DNA of 64,000 nt from the NCBI RefSeq assembly GCF_000720185.1, contig NZ_JOIY01000016.1, positions 62,001-126,000 of the forward strand, in the 5' to 3' direction. Below the pieces are notes generated by a model. That model was not told the origin of the DNA, made no database searches, and saw nothing but the letters and a program-made list of their open reading frames with translations. The position numbers were made by a program, and so were the translations under genes. The DNA is from Streptomyces sp. NRRL S-340 (GTDB lineage: Bacteria > Actinomycetota > Actinomycetes > Streptomycetales > Streptomycetaceae). Positions 40,269 through 49,707 of the stretch are shown piece by piece. Within the stretch, counting starts at the first letter, position 1; each line of letters opens with the position of its first letter.

Positions 40269-41468
40269 GTGGAGACTCCAGGGTCGCAGTCGTCGCTGCA
40301 CCGAGCCAACCTGGAGCGGGTCGTACGTGCCGTGCGTCTTGCCGGATCCCTCACCCAGGCGGAGATCGCACGGACCACGGGTCTGTCCGCGGCGACGGTC
40401 TCCAACATCGTGCGGGAGCTGAAGGACGGCGGAACGGTCCAGGTCACACCCACGTCCGCGGGTGGCCGCCGGGCGCGCAGCGTCTCCCTGAGCGGGGACG
40501 CCGGGATCGTGATCGGCGTCGACTTCGGGCACACCCATTTGCGGGTCGCGATCGGGAACCTCGCCCACCAGGTGCTCGCGGAGGAGTCCGAGCCGCTGGA
40601 CGTGGACGCCTCCTCCAGCGAGGGCTTCGACCGGGCGGAGGAGCTGGTCAACCGGCTGATCACGGCCACCGGGGTGGACCGGGCGAAGATCGCCGGGGTG
40701 GGCCTCGGCGTGCCCGGACCGATCGACGTGGAATCCGGCACGCTCGGCTCCACGGCGATCCTGCCGGGCTGGGGCGGCATCAAGCCCGCCGAGGAGCTGC
40801 GGGGGCGCCTCGGCGTGCCGGTGCACGTGGACAACGACGCCAACCTCGGCGCCCTGGGCGAGCTGGTGTGGGGGAGCGGGCGCGGGGTGCGCGACCTCGC
40901 GTACATCAAGATCGCCAGCGGTGTGGGCGCCGGTCTCGTGATCGACGGGAAGATCTACCGCGGGCCCGGCGGCACGGCCGGCGAGATCGGGCACATCACG
41001 CTCGACGAGTCCGGCCCGGTCTGCCGCTGCGGCAACCGCGGCTGCCTGGAGACCTTCGCCTCCGCGCGCTACGTCTTGCCCCTGCTCCAGCCCAGCCACG
41101 GCACCGAGCTGACCATGGAGGGCGTCGTCCGGCTGGCCCGCGAGGGGGACCCGGGATGCCGCCGGGTGATCGCCGACGTGGGCCGGCACATCGGCAGCGG
41201 GGTCGCCAATCTCTGCAATCTGCTCAACCCGAGCCGGGTGGTCCTCGGCGGTGATCTCGCCGAGGCGGGCGAGCTGGTCCTCGGGCCCATCCGGGAGTCG
41301 GTGGGCCGCTACGCCATCCCCAGCGCGGCGCGCCAACTGTCCGTGCTGCCCGGGGCACTTGGCGGCCGGGCGGAGGTGCTCGGGGCGCTCGCCCTGGCGC
41401 TCAGCGAGATGGGGGATTCCACCCTTTTGGACGGGACCCTGGCGGCGGCGACCCCTGCCTTCACTTAG
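40269..41468 (+). CDS. rok7B7: ROK-family transcriptional regulator
   Basis: A 399-residue ROK protein. An N-terminal winged helix (SSLHRANLERVVRAVRLAGSLTQAEIARTTGLSAATVSNIVRELK) precedes a sugar-kinase-fold domain with the ATP/sugar segments VGVDFGHTH-like GVDFG, VDNDANLGALGE and the zinc motif CRCGNRGCLE. In Streptomyces coelicolor the gene at this place, rok7B7, controls the adjacent xylFGH operon and affects carbon catabolite repression and antibiotic production. GTG 40269 is favoured because AGGAGG lies 5 nt upstream. In-frame starts at 40215 (TTG) and 40224 (ATG) lack good ribosome sites and would add 15-18 residues. A palindrome 8 bp downstream of the gene is its likely operator for xylF. 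Confidence 0.88.
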   Translation: METPGSQSSLHRANLERVVRAVRLAGSLTQAEIARTTGLSAATVSNIVRELKDGGTVQVTPTSAGGRRARSVSLSGDAGIVIGVDFGHTHLRVAIGNLAHQVLAEESEPLDVDASSSEGFDRAEELVNRLITATGVDRAKIAGVGLGVPGPIDVESGTLGSTAILPGWGGIKPAEELRGRLGVPVHVDNDANLGALGELVWGSGRGVRDLAYIKIASGVGAGLVIDGKIYRGPGGTAGEIGHITLDESGPVCRCGNRGCLETFASARYVLPLLQPSHGTELTMEGVVRLAREGDPGCRRVIADVGRHIGSGVANLCNLLNPSRVVLGGDLAEAGELVLGPIRESVGRYAIPSAARQLSVLPGALGGRAEVLGALALALSEMGDSTLLDGTLAAATPAFT

Positions 41469-41475
41469 AGAACGT

Positions 41476-41491
41476 ATGGCACCGTTGCCAT
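41476..41491. promoter_or_regulatory. Palindromic operator ATGGCA-CCGT-TGCCAT before xylF
   Basis: Perfect 6-bp arms with a 4-bp spacer, flanked by AACG and CGTT in near symmetry. It lies between the ROK gene and xylF, 100 bp before the xylF start, and is the obvious candidate for ROK binding. Confidence 0.65.
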
Positions 41492-41590
41492 CTCGTTAAG
41501 GATTTACTTCTTGACGTCGCACGCGTGGCCGAGTTGACTTCCAGCCACCTCGGCCGCAACGACGCGGCCTCGTCAGGGAGGTTTGAGGAA

Positions 41591-42712
41591 GTGAACACGC
41601 GTATGCGTCGTGCGGCCTTCGCCGTTGCCGCTGGTGCCATGGCCGTCTCGCTCGCCGCCTGTGGCAGTGCCAAGGAGTCCAAGGACAGCGACTCCTCCAA
41701 GTCGTCCGCCCCGGCCGCCAAGAAGGGCGACGACATCAAGGTCGGTCTGCTGCTGCCGGAGAACAAGACCGCGCGCTACGAGCAGTTCGACAAGCCCTTG
41801 ATCGAGAAGAAGATCAAGGAGCTGACGAACAACAAGGGCAAGGTCTTCTACAACAACGCCCAGCAGAACGCGAACCTGCAGAGCCAGCAGGTCGACACGA
41901 TGATCACCAACAAGGTGGACGTGCTCATCGTGGACGCGGTGGACGCCAAGGCCATCAAGAACTCCATCCAGAAGGCCAAGGACCAGGGCATCAAGGTCGT
42001 CGCCTACGACCGCCTGGCCGAGGGCCCGATCGACGCCTTCACCACCTTCGACAACGAAGAGGTCGGCAAGGCGCAGGGCGAGGCGCTGCTGAAGGCCCTG
42101 GGCAGCAAGGCCACCAAGTCGAGCAAGATCGTCATGATCAACGGCTCGGTGACCGACCCGAACGCCGCCCAGTTCAAGAAGGGCGCCCACGCCGCCCTCG
42201 ACGGCAAGGTGACCATCGCCAAGGAGTACGACACCAAGGAGTGGTCGCCGGACAACGCCAACTCCGAGATGGAGGCGGCGATCTCCGCGGTCGGCGCCAA
42301 GAACATCGCGGGCGTCTACTCCGCCAACGACGGCATGGCCGGCGGTGCCATCACCGCCCTCAAGGCCGCGGGCGTCAACGTCCCGGTCACCGGCCAGGAC
42401 GCCGAACTCGCCGGTGTGCAGCGCATCCTCGCGGGTGACCAGTACATGAGCATCTTCAAGTCCTACCCGACGGAGGCGAACGTCGCCGCCGAGATGGCGG
42501 TCGCCCTCGCCAAGGGCACCGGCCTGGACTCGATCGCCAAGACCAAGGTGGACAGCGACAGCACCAAGGGCGTCCCGGCGCTGCTGGTCCCGGTCATCTC
42601 GCTGACCAAGGACAACGTCAACGAGACGGTCATCAAGGAGGGCTTCTACACCGCCGCCCAGATCTGCACCGGCAAGTACAAGGCCGACTGCGACAAGTAC
42701 GGCGTCAAGTAA
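41591..42712 (+). CDS. xylF: Xylose ABC transporter substrate-binding lipoprotein
   Basis: A 373-residue periplasmic-binding-protein type 1 fold. Signal peptide with lipobox LAAC (MRRAAFAVAAGAMAVSLAACG). The mature domain starts VGLLLPENKTARYEQFDKPLIEKKI, and residues such as DVLIVDAVDAKAI and VYSANDGMAGGAI are typical of XylF/RbsB-class proteins. GTG 41591 is preceded by GAGGA and GGAGG. It is the first gene of xylFGH, separated from the ATPase gene by a 263-bp gap that contains a hairpin at 42858-42880 and no supported gene. Confidence 0.9.
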   Translation: MNTRMRRAAFAVAAGAMAVSLAACGSAKESKDSDSSKSSAPAAKKGDDIKVGLLLPENKTARYEQFDKPLIEKKIKELTNNKGKVFYNNAQQNANLQSQQVDTMITNKVDVLIVDAVDAKAIKNSIQKAKDQGIKVVAYDRLAEGPIDAFTTFDNEEVGKAQGEALLKALGSKATKSSKIVMINGSVTDPNAAQFKKGAHAALDGKVTIAKEYDTKEWSPDNANSEMEAAISAVGAKNIAGVYSANDGMAGGAITALKAAGVNVPVTGQDAELAGVQRILAGDQYMSIFKSYPTEANVAAEMAVALAKGTGLDSIAKTKVDSDSTKGVPALLVPVISLTKDNVNETVIKEGFYTAAQICTGKYKADCDKYGVK

Positions 42713-42857
42713 GCGGCCCGGCCGGGCCCGCGCACAGCGGTCCGGCCCCGTCCGCGCACGAGCGGCCCGCTCCGGTCCGCGTACGGCACCTCGCCCGAGG
42801 CCGCCGGTACGGACCCCGGCCGCCCCACGGCTCCGCCGGCGCCCCGCGCACCATTCA

Positions 42858-42880
42858 GCCCCGCAAGCTCGGTGCGGGGC
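42858..42880 (+). other. Hairpin between xylF and xylG
   Basis: A 7-bp perfect stem GCCCCGC / GCGGGGC with a 9-nt loop, in the xylF-xylG gap. It could partly stop transcription or stabilise the xylF message, in the same way as the larger ngcE-ngcF hairpin. Confidence 0.45.
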
Positions 42881-42975
42881 GCCGGACGGAACATCCCCCG
42901 GGTCGCTCCCGACCCACCCACCCAGCATTCCTGCACAACCTCCCGCCGGGTCAGGCGGCGAAGGAGATGGTTCAC

Positions 42976-43758
42976 GTGTCCGCTACGCCCGTGCTGGCGT
43001 TGCGCGGGGTCTCCAAGCGGTTCGGTGCCGTTCAGGCGCTCACCGACGTAGAGCTTGAGGTCCACGCCGGTGAGGTGGTCGCCCTGGTGGGCGACAACGG
43101 CGCCGGAAAATCCACGCTGGTCAAGACGATCGCCGGCGTGCACCCCATCGATGAGGGCGCCATCGAGTGGGAGGGCAGGCGCGTCCAGATCAGCAAGCCG
43201 CACGACGCCCAGAGCCTCGGCATCGCGACCGTCTACCAGGACCTCGCGCTGTGCGACAACATCGACGTCGTCGGCAACCTCTACCTGGGCCGCGAACTCA
43301 AGCGGTTCGGCGTGCTCGACGAGGTCGAGATGGAGCGCCGCTCCCAGGAACTGCTGCGCACCCTGTCGATCCGCATCCCGAGCGTGCGCATCCCGATCGC
43401 CTCGCTCTCCGGCGGCCAGCGCCAGGTCGTGGCCATCGCCCGGTCCATGCTCGGCGAGCCCAAGCTGGTCATCCTGGACGAGCCCACCGCCGCCCTCGGT
43501 GTCGAGCAGACCGCCCAGGTGCTCGACCTCGTCGAGCGGCTGCGCGAGCGCGGCCACGCCGTCATCCTCATCAGCCACAACATGGCCGACGTGAAGGCCG
43601 TGGCGGACAAGGTCGCCGTCCTGCGCCTGGGCCGCAACAACGGCGTCTTCGAGGTCAAGACGACCTCGCAGGAGGAGATCATCTCCGCCATCACCGGCGC
43701 CACCGACAACGCCGTGACCCGCCGTGCGGCGCGCGCGAACGGGGAGGTATCCAAGTGA
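42976..43758 (+). CDS. xylG: Xylose ABC transporter ATP-binding protein
   Basis: A 260-residue single ABC ATPase: Walker A GDNGAGKSTLVK, signature LSGGQRQVV, Walker B VILDEPTAALG and a switch histidine in LISHN. Typical E. coli XylG/RbsA has two fused ATPase domains and about 500 residues. This actinobacterial form has one, so it probably works as a homodimer. GTG 42976 is chosen since AAGGAG (42961-42966) then lies 9 nt upstream; ATG 42967 would abut the ribosome site. It overlaps xylH by 4 bp. Confidence 0.9.
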   Translation: MSATPVLALRGVSKRFGAVQALTDVELEVHAGEVVALVGDNGAGKSTLVKTIAGVHPIDEGAIEWEGRRVQISKPHDAQSLGIATVYQDLALCDNIDVVGNLYLGRELKRFGVLDEVEMERRSQELLRTLSIRIPSVRIPIASLSGGQRQVVAIARSMLGEPKLVILDEPTAALGVEQTAQVLDLVERLRERGHAVILISHNMADVKAVADKVAVLRLGRNNGVFEVKTTSQEEIISAITGATDNAVTRRAARANGEVSK

Positions 43759-45050
43759 GCATCGACAAGACCTCCGCCACCGCGCAGGACGAGCAGGCCG
43801 TCGAGAACCCCGAGGCCGCGGCCGCCGCGGTGACCGCGGTCGACCCGCGCCTGCTGGTGCGCGAGCAGGGCCTCGCGGGCTACCTCGGCGAGTTCAAGCG
43901 GAAGATGAAGGCCGGTGAACTGGGCTCGCTCCCGGTCATCCTCGGCCTGATCATCATCTGCGTCGTCTTCCAGAGCCTCAACTCGCAGTTCCTGTCCGCG
44001 CAGAACCTGAGCGACATCACCGTCACCATGGTCGGCACGGGCATGATCTCCGTGGGCATCGTCTTCGTGCTGCTGCTCGGCGAGATCGACCTGTCCGTCG
44101 GCTCCGTCAGCGGCGCCGGCAGCGCCCTGGCCGCCGTCCTCGCCGTCAACCAGGGCTGGCCCGAGTGGGCCGCGGTGCTCATCGCCGTCGCCGCCGGCGC
44201 GGCCATCGGCGCCCTGCACGGCTTCTTCTTCGCGGTGCTCGGCGCGCCCGCGTTCGCCGTCACCCTGGCCGGCCTGCTGTTCTGGCTCGGCTTCATGCTC
44301 AAGATCCTGGGCGAGAACGGCACCATCAACCTCGACAGCGACGGTCTGATCGGCAAGCTGACCACGTACTTCTTCTCGGACGTGGCCGCCGCCTACGGGC
44401 TCGCACTGATCGTGGTCGTGGTGTTCTTCGTCACCTCCTTCCTGGGCAACCGGCGCCGAGAGGCCGCGGGCATCCCGTCCCGGCCGATGAGCGACACCGT
44501 GCTGCGGACCGTGCTGCTCGCCGTGATCTCCTTCGCCGCGGCCTTCATGTACAACCAGTACAAGGGCCTGCCGCTGGCCACGGTGATCTTCCTGGTGTTC
44601 CTCATCGGCACCGACTTCCTGCTGCGCCGCACCGCCTACGGCCGCAAGGTCTTCGCACTCGGCGGCAGCGTCGAGGCGTCCCGCCGCGCGGGCATCAACG
44701 TCACCGCGATCCGGATCTCGGTCTTCGCGATCTCCGGCGGTTTCGCGGCGGTCGGCGGCCTGTTCCTGGCCTCCAAGATCGCCTCGGCCAACCAGAGCGC
44801 CGGCACCGGTGACCTGCTGATGAACGCCATCGCGGCGGCCGTCATCGGCGGCACGTCCCTCTTCGGCGGGCGCGGCCGCACCTGGAACGCGCTGCTCGGT
44901 GTGCTGGTCATCGTCTCGATCCAGTACGGCCTCCAGCTGGAGTCCATCGCCGAGCCGGTCAAGTACATGATCACCGCGGCGGTCCTGCTGGCCACGGTCG
45001 TCATCGACTCGGTCACCCGCAAGACCCAGAAGACGGCCGGGCGCGCCTGA
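43755..45050 (+). CDS. xylH: Xylose ABC transporter permease
   Basis: A 431-residue integral membrane protein of the branched-chain/ribose permease family with about ten or more hydrophobic segments. LLLGEIDLSVGSVSGAGSALAAV and AAAVIGGTSLFGGRGRTWNALLG are characteristic segments. The first 60 residues are soluble. GTG 43755 lies within the xylG stop (GTGA), with GGGGAGG 7 nt upstream, so synthesis is coupled. The operon ends at the perfect hairpin at 45071-45101. Confidence 0.92.
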   Translation: MSIDKTSATAQDEQAVENPEAAAAAVTAVDPRLLVREQGLAGYLGEFKRKMKAGELGSLPVILGLIIICVVFQSLNSQFLSAQNLSDITVTMVGTGMISVGIVFVLLLGEIDLSVGSVSGAGSALAAVLAVNQGWPEWAAVLIAVAAGAAIGALHGFFFAVLGAPAFAVTLAGLLFWLGFMLKILGENGTINLDSDGLIGKLTTYFFSDVAAAYGLALIVVVVFFVTSFLGNRRREAAGIPSRPMSDTVLRTVLLAVISFAAAFMYNQYKGLPLATVIFLVFLIGTDFLLRRTAYGRKVFALGGSVEASRRAGINVTAIRISVFAISGGFAAVGGLFLASKIASANQSAGTGDLLMNAIAAAVIGGTSLFGGRGRTWNALLGVLVIVSIQYGLQLESIAEPVKYMITAAVLLATVVIDSVTRKTQKTAGRA

Positions 45051-45070
45051 CCGCGCCCGACCCGAACACC

Positions 45071-45101
45071 TGTGCCCGGCACCGATGCGGTGCCGGGCAC
45101 A
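45071..45101 (+). terminator. Terminator after xylFGH
   Basis: A perfect 13-bp stem (45071-45083 with 45089-45101) with loop GATGC, 20 bp after the xylH stop. Confidence 0.9.
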
Positions 45102-45267
45102 GTCGTGCGGGGAAGCCTCACCCGGCCGGGCCATGGAAGGGCCCCCGCCGGGGTACAGCCGTTCGCGTGACCTACGACCCACCGCCCGGCCACGGGGCGC
45201 CCGGGCGGAACATTAGACTCGACAAGCCCGGCAACAGCTCGATCAGCTCTACTGCAAGGAGGCACGG

Positions 45268-47199
45268 GTGCCGCTGCTGACCCGCATCAGGGGACCGCGC
45301 GATCTGGACCGGCTCAGCATGGAGGAGCTGGACCAGCTGGCGCAGGAGATCCGGACCTTCCTGGTCGACGCCGTGTCCAAGACCGGCGGGCACCTCGGCC
45401 CCAACCTCGGTGTGGTGGAGCTGACCATCGCCCTGCACCGGGTCTTCCACTCGCCCAAGGACAAGGTGCTGTGGGACACCGGCCACCAGTCCTACGTGCA
45501 CAAGCTGCTCACCGGCCGCCAGGACTTCTCGAAGCTGAAGATGAAGGGCGGCCTGTCCGGCTACCCCTCGCAGGCCGAGTCCGAGCACGACGTCATCGAG
45601 AACAGCCACGCCTCCACCGTCCTCGGCTGGGCCGACGGCATCGCCAAGGGCAACCAGATCCTGGGGCGCGACGCCCACGTCGCCGCCGTCATCGGCGACG
45701 GCGCGCTGACCGGCGGCATGGCCTGGGAGGCGCTCAACAACATCGCCGCCGCCAAGGACCGCCCGCTCGTCATCGTCGTCAACGACAACGAGCGCTCCTA
45801 CGCGCCCACCATCGGCGGCCTCGCCAACCACCTCGCCACCCTGCGCACCACCGACGGCTACGAGCGCTTCCTCGCCCGCACCCGCGAGGTCCTGGAGCGC
45901 ACCCCGGTCGTCGGCAGGCCGCTGTACGAGACGCTGCACGGCGCGAAGAAGGGCCTGAAGGACTTCATCGCCCCGCAGGGCATGTTCGAGGACCTGGGCC
46001 TGAAGTACGTCGGCCCGATCGACGGCCACGACATCGAGGCCCTGGAGTCCGCGCTCACCCGCGCCAAGCGCTTCGGCGGTCCGGTCATCGTGCACTGCCT
46101 CACCGAGAAGGGCCGCGGCTACCAGCCCGCCCTCCAGGACGAGGCCGACCGCTTCCACGCCGTCGGCAAGATCCACCCGGACACCGGGCTGCCGATCTCC
46201 GCCTCCGGCGCAGACTGGACCTCCGTCTTCGGCGAGGAGATGGTCAGGCTCGGCAAGGAGCGCGAGGACATCGTCGCCATCACCGCGGCCATGCTCCAGC
46301 CGGTCGGTCTGGACAAGTTCGCCAAGGCCTTCCCCGGCCGCGTCTACGACGTCGGCATCGCCGAGCAGCACGGCGCCGTCTCCGCGGCCGGCCTCGCCCA
46401 CGCGGGCGTCCACCCGGTCTTCGCCGTGTACGCCACCTTCCTCAACCGCGCCTTCGACCAGGTGCTGATGGACGTGGCGCTGCACAAGTGCGGGGTCACC
46501 TTCGTCCTGGACCGGGCCGGTGTCACCGGCACCGACGGCGCCTCCCACAACGGCATGTGGGACATGTCCATCCTCCAGGTCGTCCCCGGCCTGCGGCTGG
46601 CCGCCCCGCGCGACGCCGACCAGGTCCGCGCCCAGCTGCGCGAGGCCGTCGAGGTCGACGACGCGCCCACCGTGGTCCGGTTCTCCAAGGGCGCCGTGGG
46701 CCCCGCCGTGCCCGCCGTCGGCCGCGTCGGCGGCATGGACGTGCTGCGCGAGCCCGGCACCGGCACCCCGGACGTGCTTCTCGTCTCCGTCGGCGCGCTC
46801 GCCCCGATGTGCCTGGAGATCGCGGCCCTCCTGGACCGGCAGGGCATCTCCACCACCGTCGTCGACCCCCGCTGGGTCAAGCCCGTCGACGAGGCCATGG
46901 CCCCGCTGGCCGAACGCCACCGCGTGGTCGTCACCGTCGAGGACAACTCCCGCGTCGGCGGTGTCGGCTCCGCCGTCGCCCAGGCCCTGCGCGACGCCGG
47001 CGTCGACGTGCCGCTGCGCGACTTCGGCATCCCGCCGCGCTTCCTCGACCACGCCTCACGCGCCGAGGTCATGGCGGAGATCGGCCTGACCGCACCCGAC
47101 ATCGCCCGTCAGGTCACCGGCCTCGTCTCCGAGCTGGACGGCCGCTTCTCGCGTACGGCCACCGAGGTGGACTCGGCGGTGCAGCCCGCCCGCGACTGA
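45268..47199 (+). CDS. dxs: 1-deoxy-D-xylulose-5-phosphate synthase
   Basis: Thiamine-diphosphate enzyme condensing pyruvate and glyceraldehyde 3-phosphate, the first step of the MEP isoprenoid pathway. 643 residues, full family length. Key motifs are [12 protein letters not shown], the ThDP motif [16 protein letters not shown], and the catalytic glutamate in [20 protein letters not shown] 45268 has AAGGAGG 5 nt upstream. It is monocistronic, framed by the xylFGH terminator and its own hairpin. Streptomyces often has more than one dxs; this looks like the housekeeping type. Confidence 0.97.
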   Translation: MPLLTRIRGPRDLDRLSMEELDQLAQEIRTFLVDAVSKTGGHLGPNLGVVELTIALHRVFHSPKDKVLWDTGHQSYVHKLLTGRQDFSKLKMKGGLSGYPSQAESEHDVIENSHASTVLGWADGIAKGNQILGRDAHVAAVIGDGALTGGMAWEALNNIAAAKDRPLVIVVNDNERSYAPTIGGLANHLATLRTTDGYERFLARTREVLERTPVVGRPLYETLHGAKKGLKDFIAPQGMFEDLGLKYVGPIDGHDIEALESALTRAKRFGGPVIVHCLTEKGRGYQPALQDEADRFHAVGKIHPDTGLPISASGADWTSVFGEEMVRLGKEREDIVAITAAMLQPVGLDKFAKAFPGRVYDVGIAEQHGAVSAAGLAHAGVHPVFAVYATFLNRAFDQVLMDVALHKCGVTFVLDRAGVTGTDGASHNGMWDMSILQVVPGLRLAAPRDADQVRAQLREAVEVDDAPTVVRFSKGAVGPAVPAVGRVGGMDVLREPGTGTPDVLLVSVGALAPMCLEIAALLDRQGISTTVVDPRWVKPVDEAMAPLAERHRVVVTVEDNSRVGGVGSAVAQALRDAGVDVPLRDFGIPPRFLDHASRAEVMAEIGLTAPDIARQVTGLVSELDGRFSRTATEVDSAVQPARD

Positions 47200-47225
47200 G
47201 TCCGCCGGCGCCCCCGCACGCCGAA

Positions 47226-47270
47226 AAGGACCGGTTCCGCCCCCTTCCACGGGTGGCGGAACCGGTCCTT
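47226..47270 (+). terminator. Terminator after dxs
   Basis: A perfect 16-bp stem (47226-47241 with 47255-47270) with a 13-nt loop, 27 bp after the dxs stop; among the strongest hairpins in the window. Confidence 0.92.
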
Positions 47271-47363
47271 CTGCGTGAACCTGCCAGTGCCGGGGCATAC
47301 GCGTCCCCAGCCCTCTCGATCATGTCGAGCCAGGTCGAGGCGACAAGCGTGGGAGGTAGGCCC

Positions 47364-48890
47364 GTGAGCAATTCGCTGTTCAGGACGAAGAACGTCGAGC
47401 AGTCGATCCAGGACACCGAGGAACCCGAGCACGCGCTGCGCAAGTCCCTGTCCGCCCTCGACCTGACCGTCTTCGGCGTCGGTGTCATCATCGGCACCGG
47501 CATCTTCGTCCTCACCGGCACGGCCGCGAGGAACACCGCGGGCCCCGCCGTGGCGCTCTCCTTCGTCGTCGCCGGAGCGGTCTGCGCGCTCGCCGCGCTC
47601 TGCTACGCCGAGTTCGCCTCCGCGGTGCCGGTCGCCGGATCGGCGTACACCTTCTCCTACGCCTCGCTCGGTGAGTTCCCCGCCTGGATCATCGGCTGGG
47701 ACCTGGTCCTGGAACTCGCGCTCGGCACGGCGGTGGTGTCCGTCGGCTGGTCCGGCTACATCCACTCGCTGCTCGACAACTGGGGCTGGCACCTGCCCGC
47801 CTACCTCGGCGGCCGGGACGCCGCCTCCGGGTTCGGCTTCGACATCCTGGCCGCCGCGCTGGTCCTGGTCCTCACCGCCATCCTCGTCGTCGGCATGAAG
47901 CTCTCCGCGCGGGTCACCACGGTGGTCGTCGCCATCAAGGTGGCCGTCGTGCTCGTGGTGATCGTCGCGGGCGCGTTCTTCGTCAAGGGCGCCAACTACC
48001 ACCCGTTCGTCCCCGCGCCGCAGCCGGTGCCCGCCGGCAGCAGCCTCAAGGCCCCGCTCATCCAGCTCATGATCGGCTGGGCACCCTCGAACTTCGGCGT
48101 CATGGGGATCTTCACCGCCGCCTCCGTCGTCTTCTTCGCCTTCATCGGCTTCGACGTGGTCGCCACCGCCGCCGAGGAGACCCGCAACCCGCAGCGCGAC
48201 GTGCCGCGCGGCATCCTCGGTTCCCTGATCATCTGCACCGCGCTGTACGTCGGCGTGTCCATCGTGGTGACCGGTATGCAGAAGTACAGCCTGCTGTCCG
48301 TGGACGCGCCGCTCGCCGACGCGTTCAAGTCCACCGGGCACCCCTGGTTCGCCGGTCTGATCAGCTTCGGCGCCGCGGTCGGCCTGACCACGGTGTGCAT
48401 GATCCTGCTCCTGGGCCAGGCCCGGGTGTTCTTCGCGATGAGCCGCGACGGCCTGCTGCCCCGCTTCTTCTCGCACACCCACCCGCGCTTCCGCACCCCC
48501 TACCGACCGACGATCCTGCTCGGCGTCGTCATCGCCGTCGTGGCGGGCTTCACCAGTCTGAGCGTCCTGGCCGAGCTGGTGAACATCGGCACGCTCTTCG
48601 CCTTCGTCGTCGTCGCGATCAGCGTGATCATCCTGCGCAACACCCGCCCGGACCTGCCCCGCTCCTTCCGCACCCCCTGGGTGCCGGTCGTCCCGGTCGT
48701 CTCGGTCTGCGCCTCCCTGTGGCTGATGCTCAACCTGCCCGCCGAGACCTGGGTGCGGTTCGCCATCTGGATGGCGATCGGCTTCGTCGTCTACTTCCTC
48801 TACGGCCGCTCCCACAGCCGCCTCGCCGCGCGGGCCCGCGCGGCGGCGGACCAGCCCTCGGGCACCGGCGAGGGCGGACGGGCCCGGTAG
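47364..48890 (+). CDS. APC-family amino acid permease
   Basis: A 508-residue transporter with about 12 transmembrane segments. The first helix region FGVGVIIGTGIFVLTGTAARNTAGPAVALSF is the amino acid-polyamine-organocation signature, and FAFIGFDVVATAAEETRNPQRDVPRGI is the conserved helix 6 to loop segment. It resembles cationic amino-acid transporters of the CAT/YfnA branch; the substrate is not certain. GTG 47364 has GGGAGG 7 nt upstream, while a start at 47323 would lack one. It lies 93 bp beyond the dxs hairpin, so it should have its own promoter. Confidence 0.88.
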   Translation: MSNSLFRTKNVEQSIQDTEEPEHALRKSLSALDLTVFGVGVIIGTGIFVLTGTAARNTAGPAVALSFVVAGAVCALAALCYAEFASAVPVAGSAYTFSYASLGEFPAWIIGWDLVLELALGTAVVSVGWSGYIHSLLDNWGWHLPAYLGGRDAASGFGFDILAAALVLVLTAILVVGMKLSARVTTVVVAIKVAVVLVVIVAGAFFVKGANYHPFVPAPQPVPAGSSLKAPLIQLMIGWAPSNFGVMGIFTAASVVFFAFIGFDVVATAAEETRNPQRDVPRGILGSLIICTALYVGVSIVVTGMQKYSLLSVDAPLADAFKSTGHPWFAGLISFGAAVGLTTVCMILLLGQARVFFAMSRDGLLPRFFSHTHPRFRTPYRPTILLGVVIAVVAGFTSLSVLAELVNIGTLFAFVVVAISVIILRNTRPDLPRSFRTPWVPVVPVVSVCASLWLMLNLPAETWVRFAIWMAIGFVVYFLYGRSHSRLAARARAAADQPSGTGEGGRAR

Positions 48891-49014
48891 GCCTCGCCCG
48901 GCGGACCGGACCGCGGGGAACTCACGGTGTCTGATCGGCGCGGGTCGCGTCCGGGGCATGGTCCGCCGGACAGGCCCGGGAGCCTCTCGTCCCGGGCCGC
49001 GGCACCCTTCCGGG

Positions 49015-49425
49015 TCAGCCGCGCACCGCCCGCGGACCGGTGACCCCGGCGCCCCGCTCCGTGACCCGGCGGCGCAGCTCCCGGTCCGCCGTCACCACCA
49101 GCACGGGCCGCTCTGCGGCCGCCTCGACCAGTTCGACGACCCGGTCGTCGCCGCTGCCGGGCGCCGCCTCGACCCGTACCCCGGGAACGGAGGTGACGCC
49201 CCGGGCGGCGCCCTCGACGACCAGGACGATCTCCACCGGTCCCGGAAACCCGGCGAGCCCCCGCTCCGCGTACGCCACCAGGCGGTCCCGCAGCCGTTCG
49301 GCGGCCCCGTGCCGGTCGCGCCACCAGCCGTCGGGCACCGACCCGACGACGTTGGCGCCGTCCACGACCAGCAGCGGCGGCGCGCCGCTCCCGCTCCGCG
49401 CCCTCTCCTCGTTCCCGTCCGGCAT
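49015..49425 (-). CDS. Small NYN/PIN-like domain protein
   Basis: A 136-residue protein. PPLLVVDGANVVGSVPDGWWRDR is the start of a NYN/PIN-like nuclease fold, with the acidic DGAN motif. Further acidic residues sit in GSGDDRVVELVEAA and VVTADRELRRRV, a pattern fitting a metal-binding RNase site. ATG 49425 is chosen because GGGAG lies about 8 nt upstream; an in-frame GTG at 49449 is a possible alternative. The upstream open frame to 49581 is Arg/Gly-rich and unlikely. Activity is inferred from the fold pattern only. Confidence 0.75.
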   Translation of the reverse strand: MPDGNEERARSGSGAPPLLVVDGANVVGSVPDGWWRDRHGAAERLRDRLVAYAERGLAGFPGPVEIVLVVEGAARGVTSVPGVRVEAAPGSGDDRVVELVEAAAERPVLVVTADRELRRRVTERGAGVTGPRAVRG

Positions 49426-49707
49426 GTCCTCGCTCCCGTGCGGCTCCACGGCCCCAGCGTGCCACGGTCCCGGCGGCCTGACGTCCGGCCCCCGCCCGCG
49501 CCGCGCCGGGCACCGGCGCCGCCCACCCCGGCCGCCTTCCCCGCGGGCCGCCCAAGGCCCCCGCGTGGCGCCCGCGTCCATCCGGCCGCCATACGACGTT
49601 CACCGCACGCTCGCCTATGATGGGCCAGCTCGGCCGCCCGTACACAGGTTCGGGGCAGGCGGATCAGCCGCGCCGAGGTCACGTCAGGGAAGGGGCCAGG
49701 TCACCTC

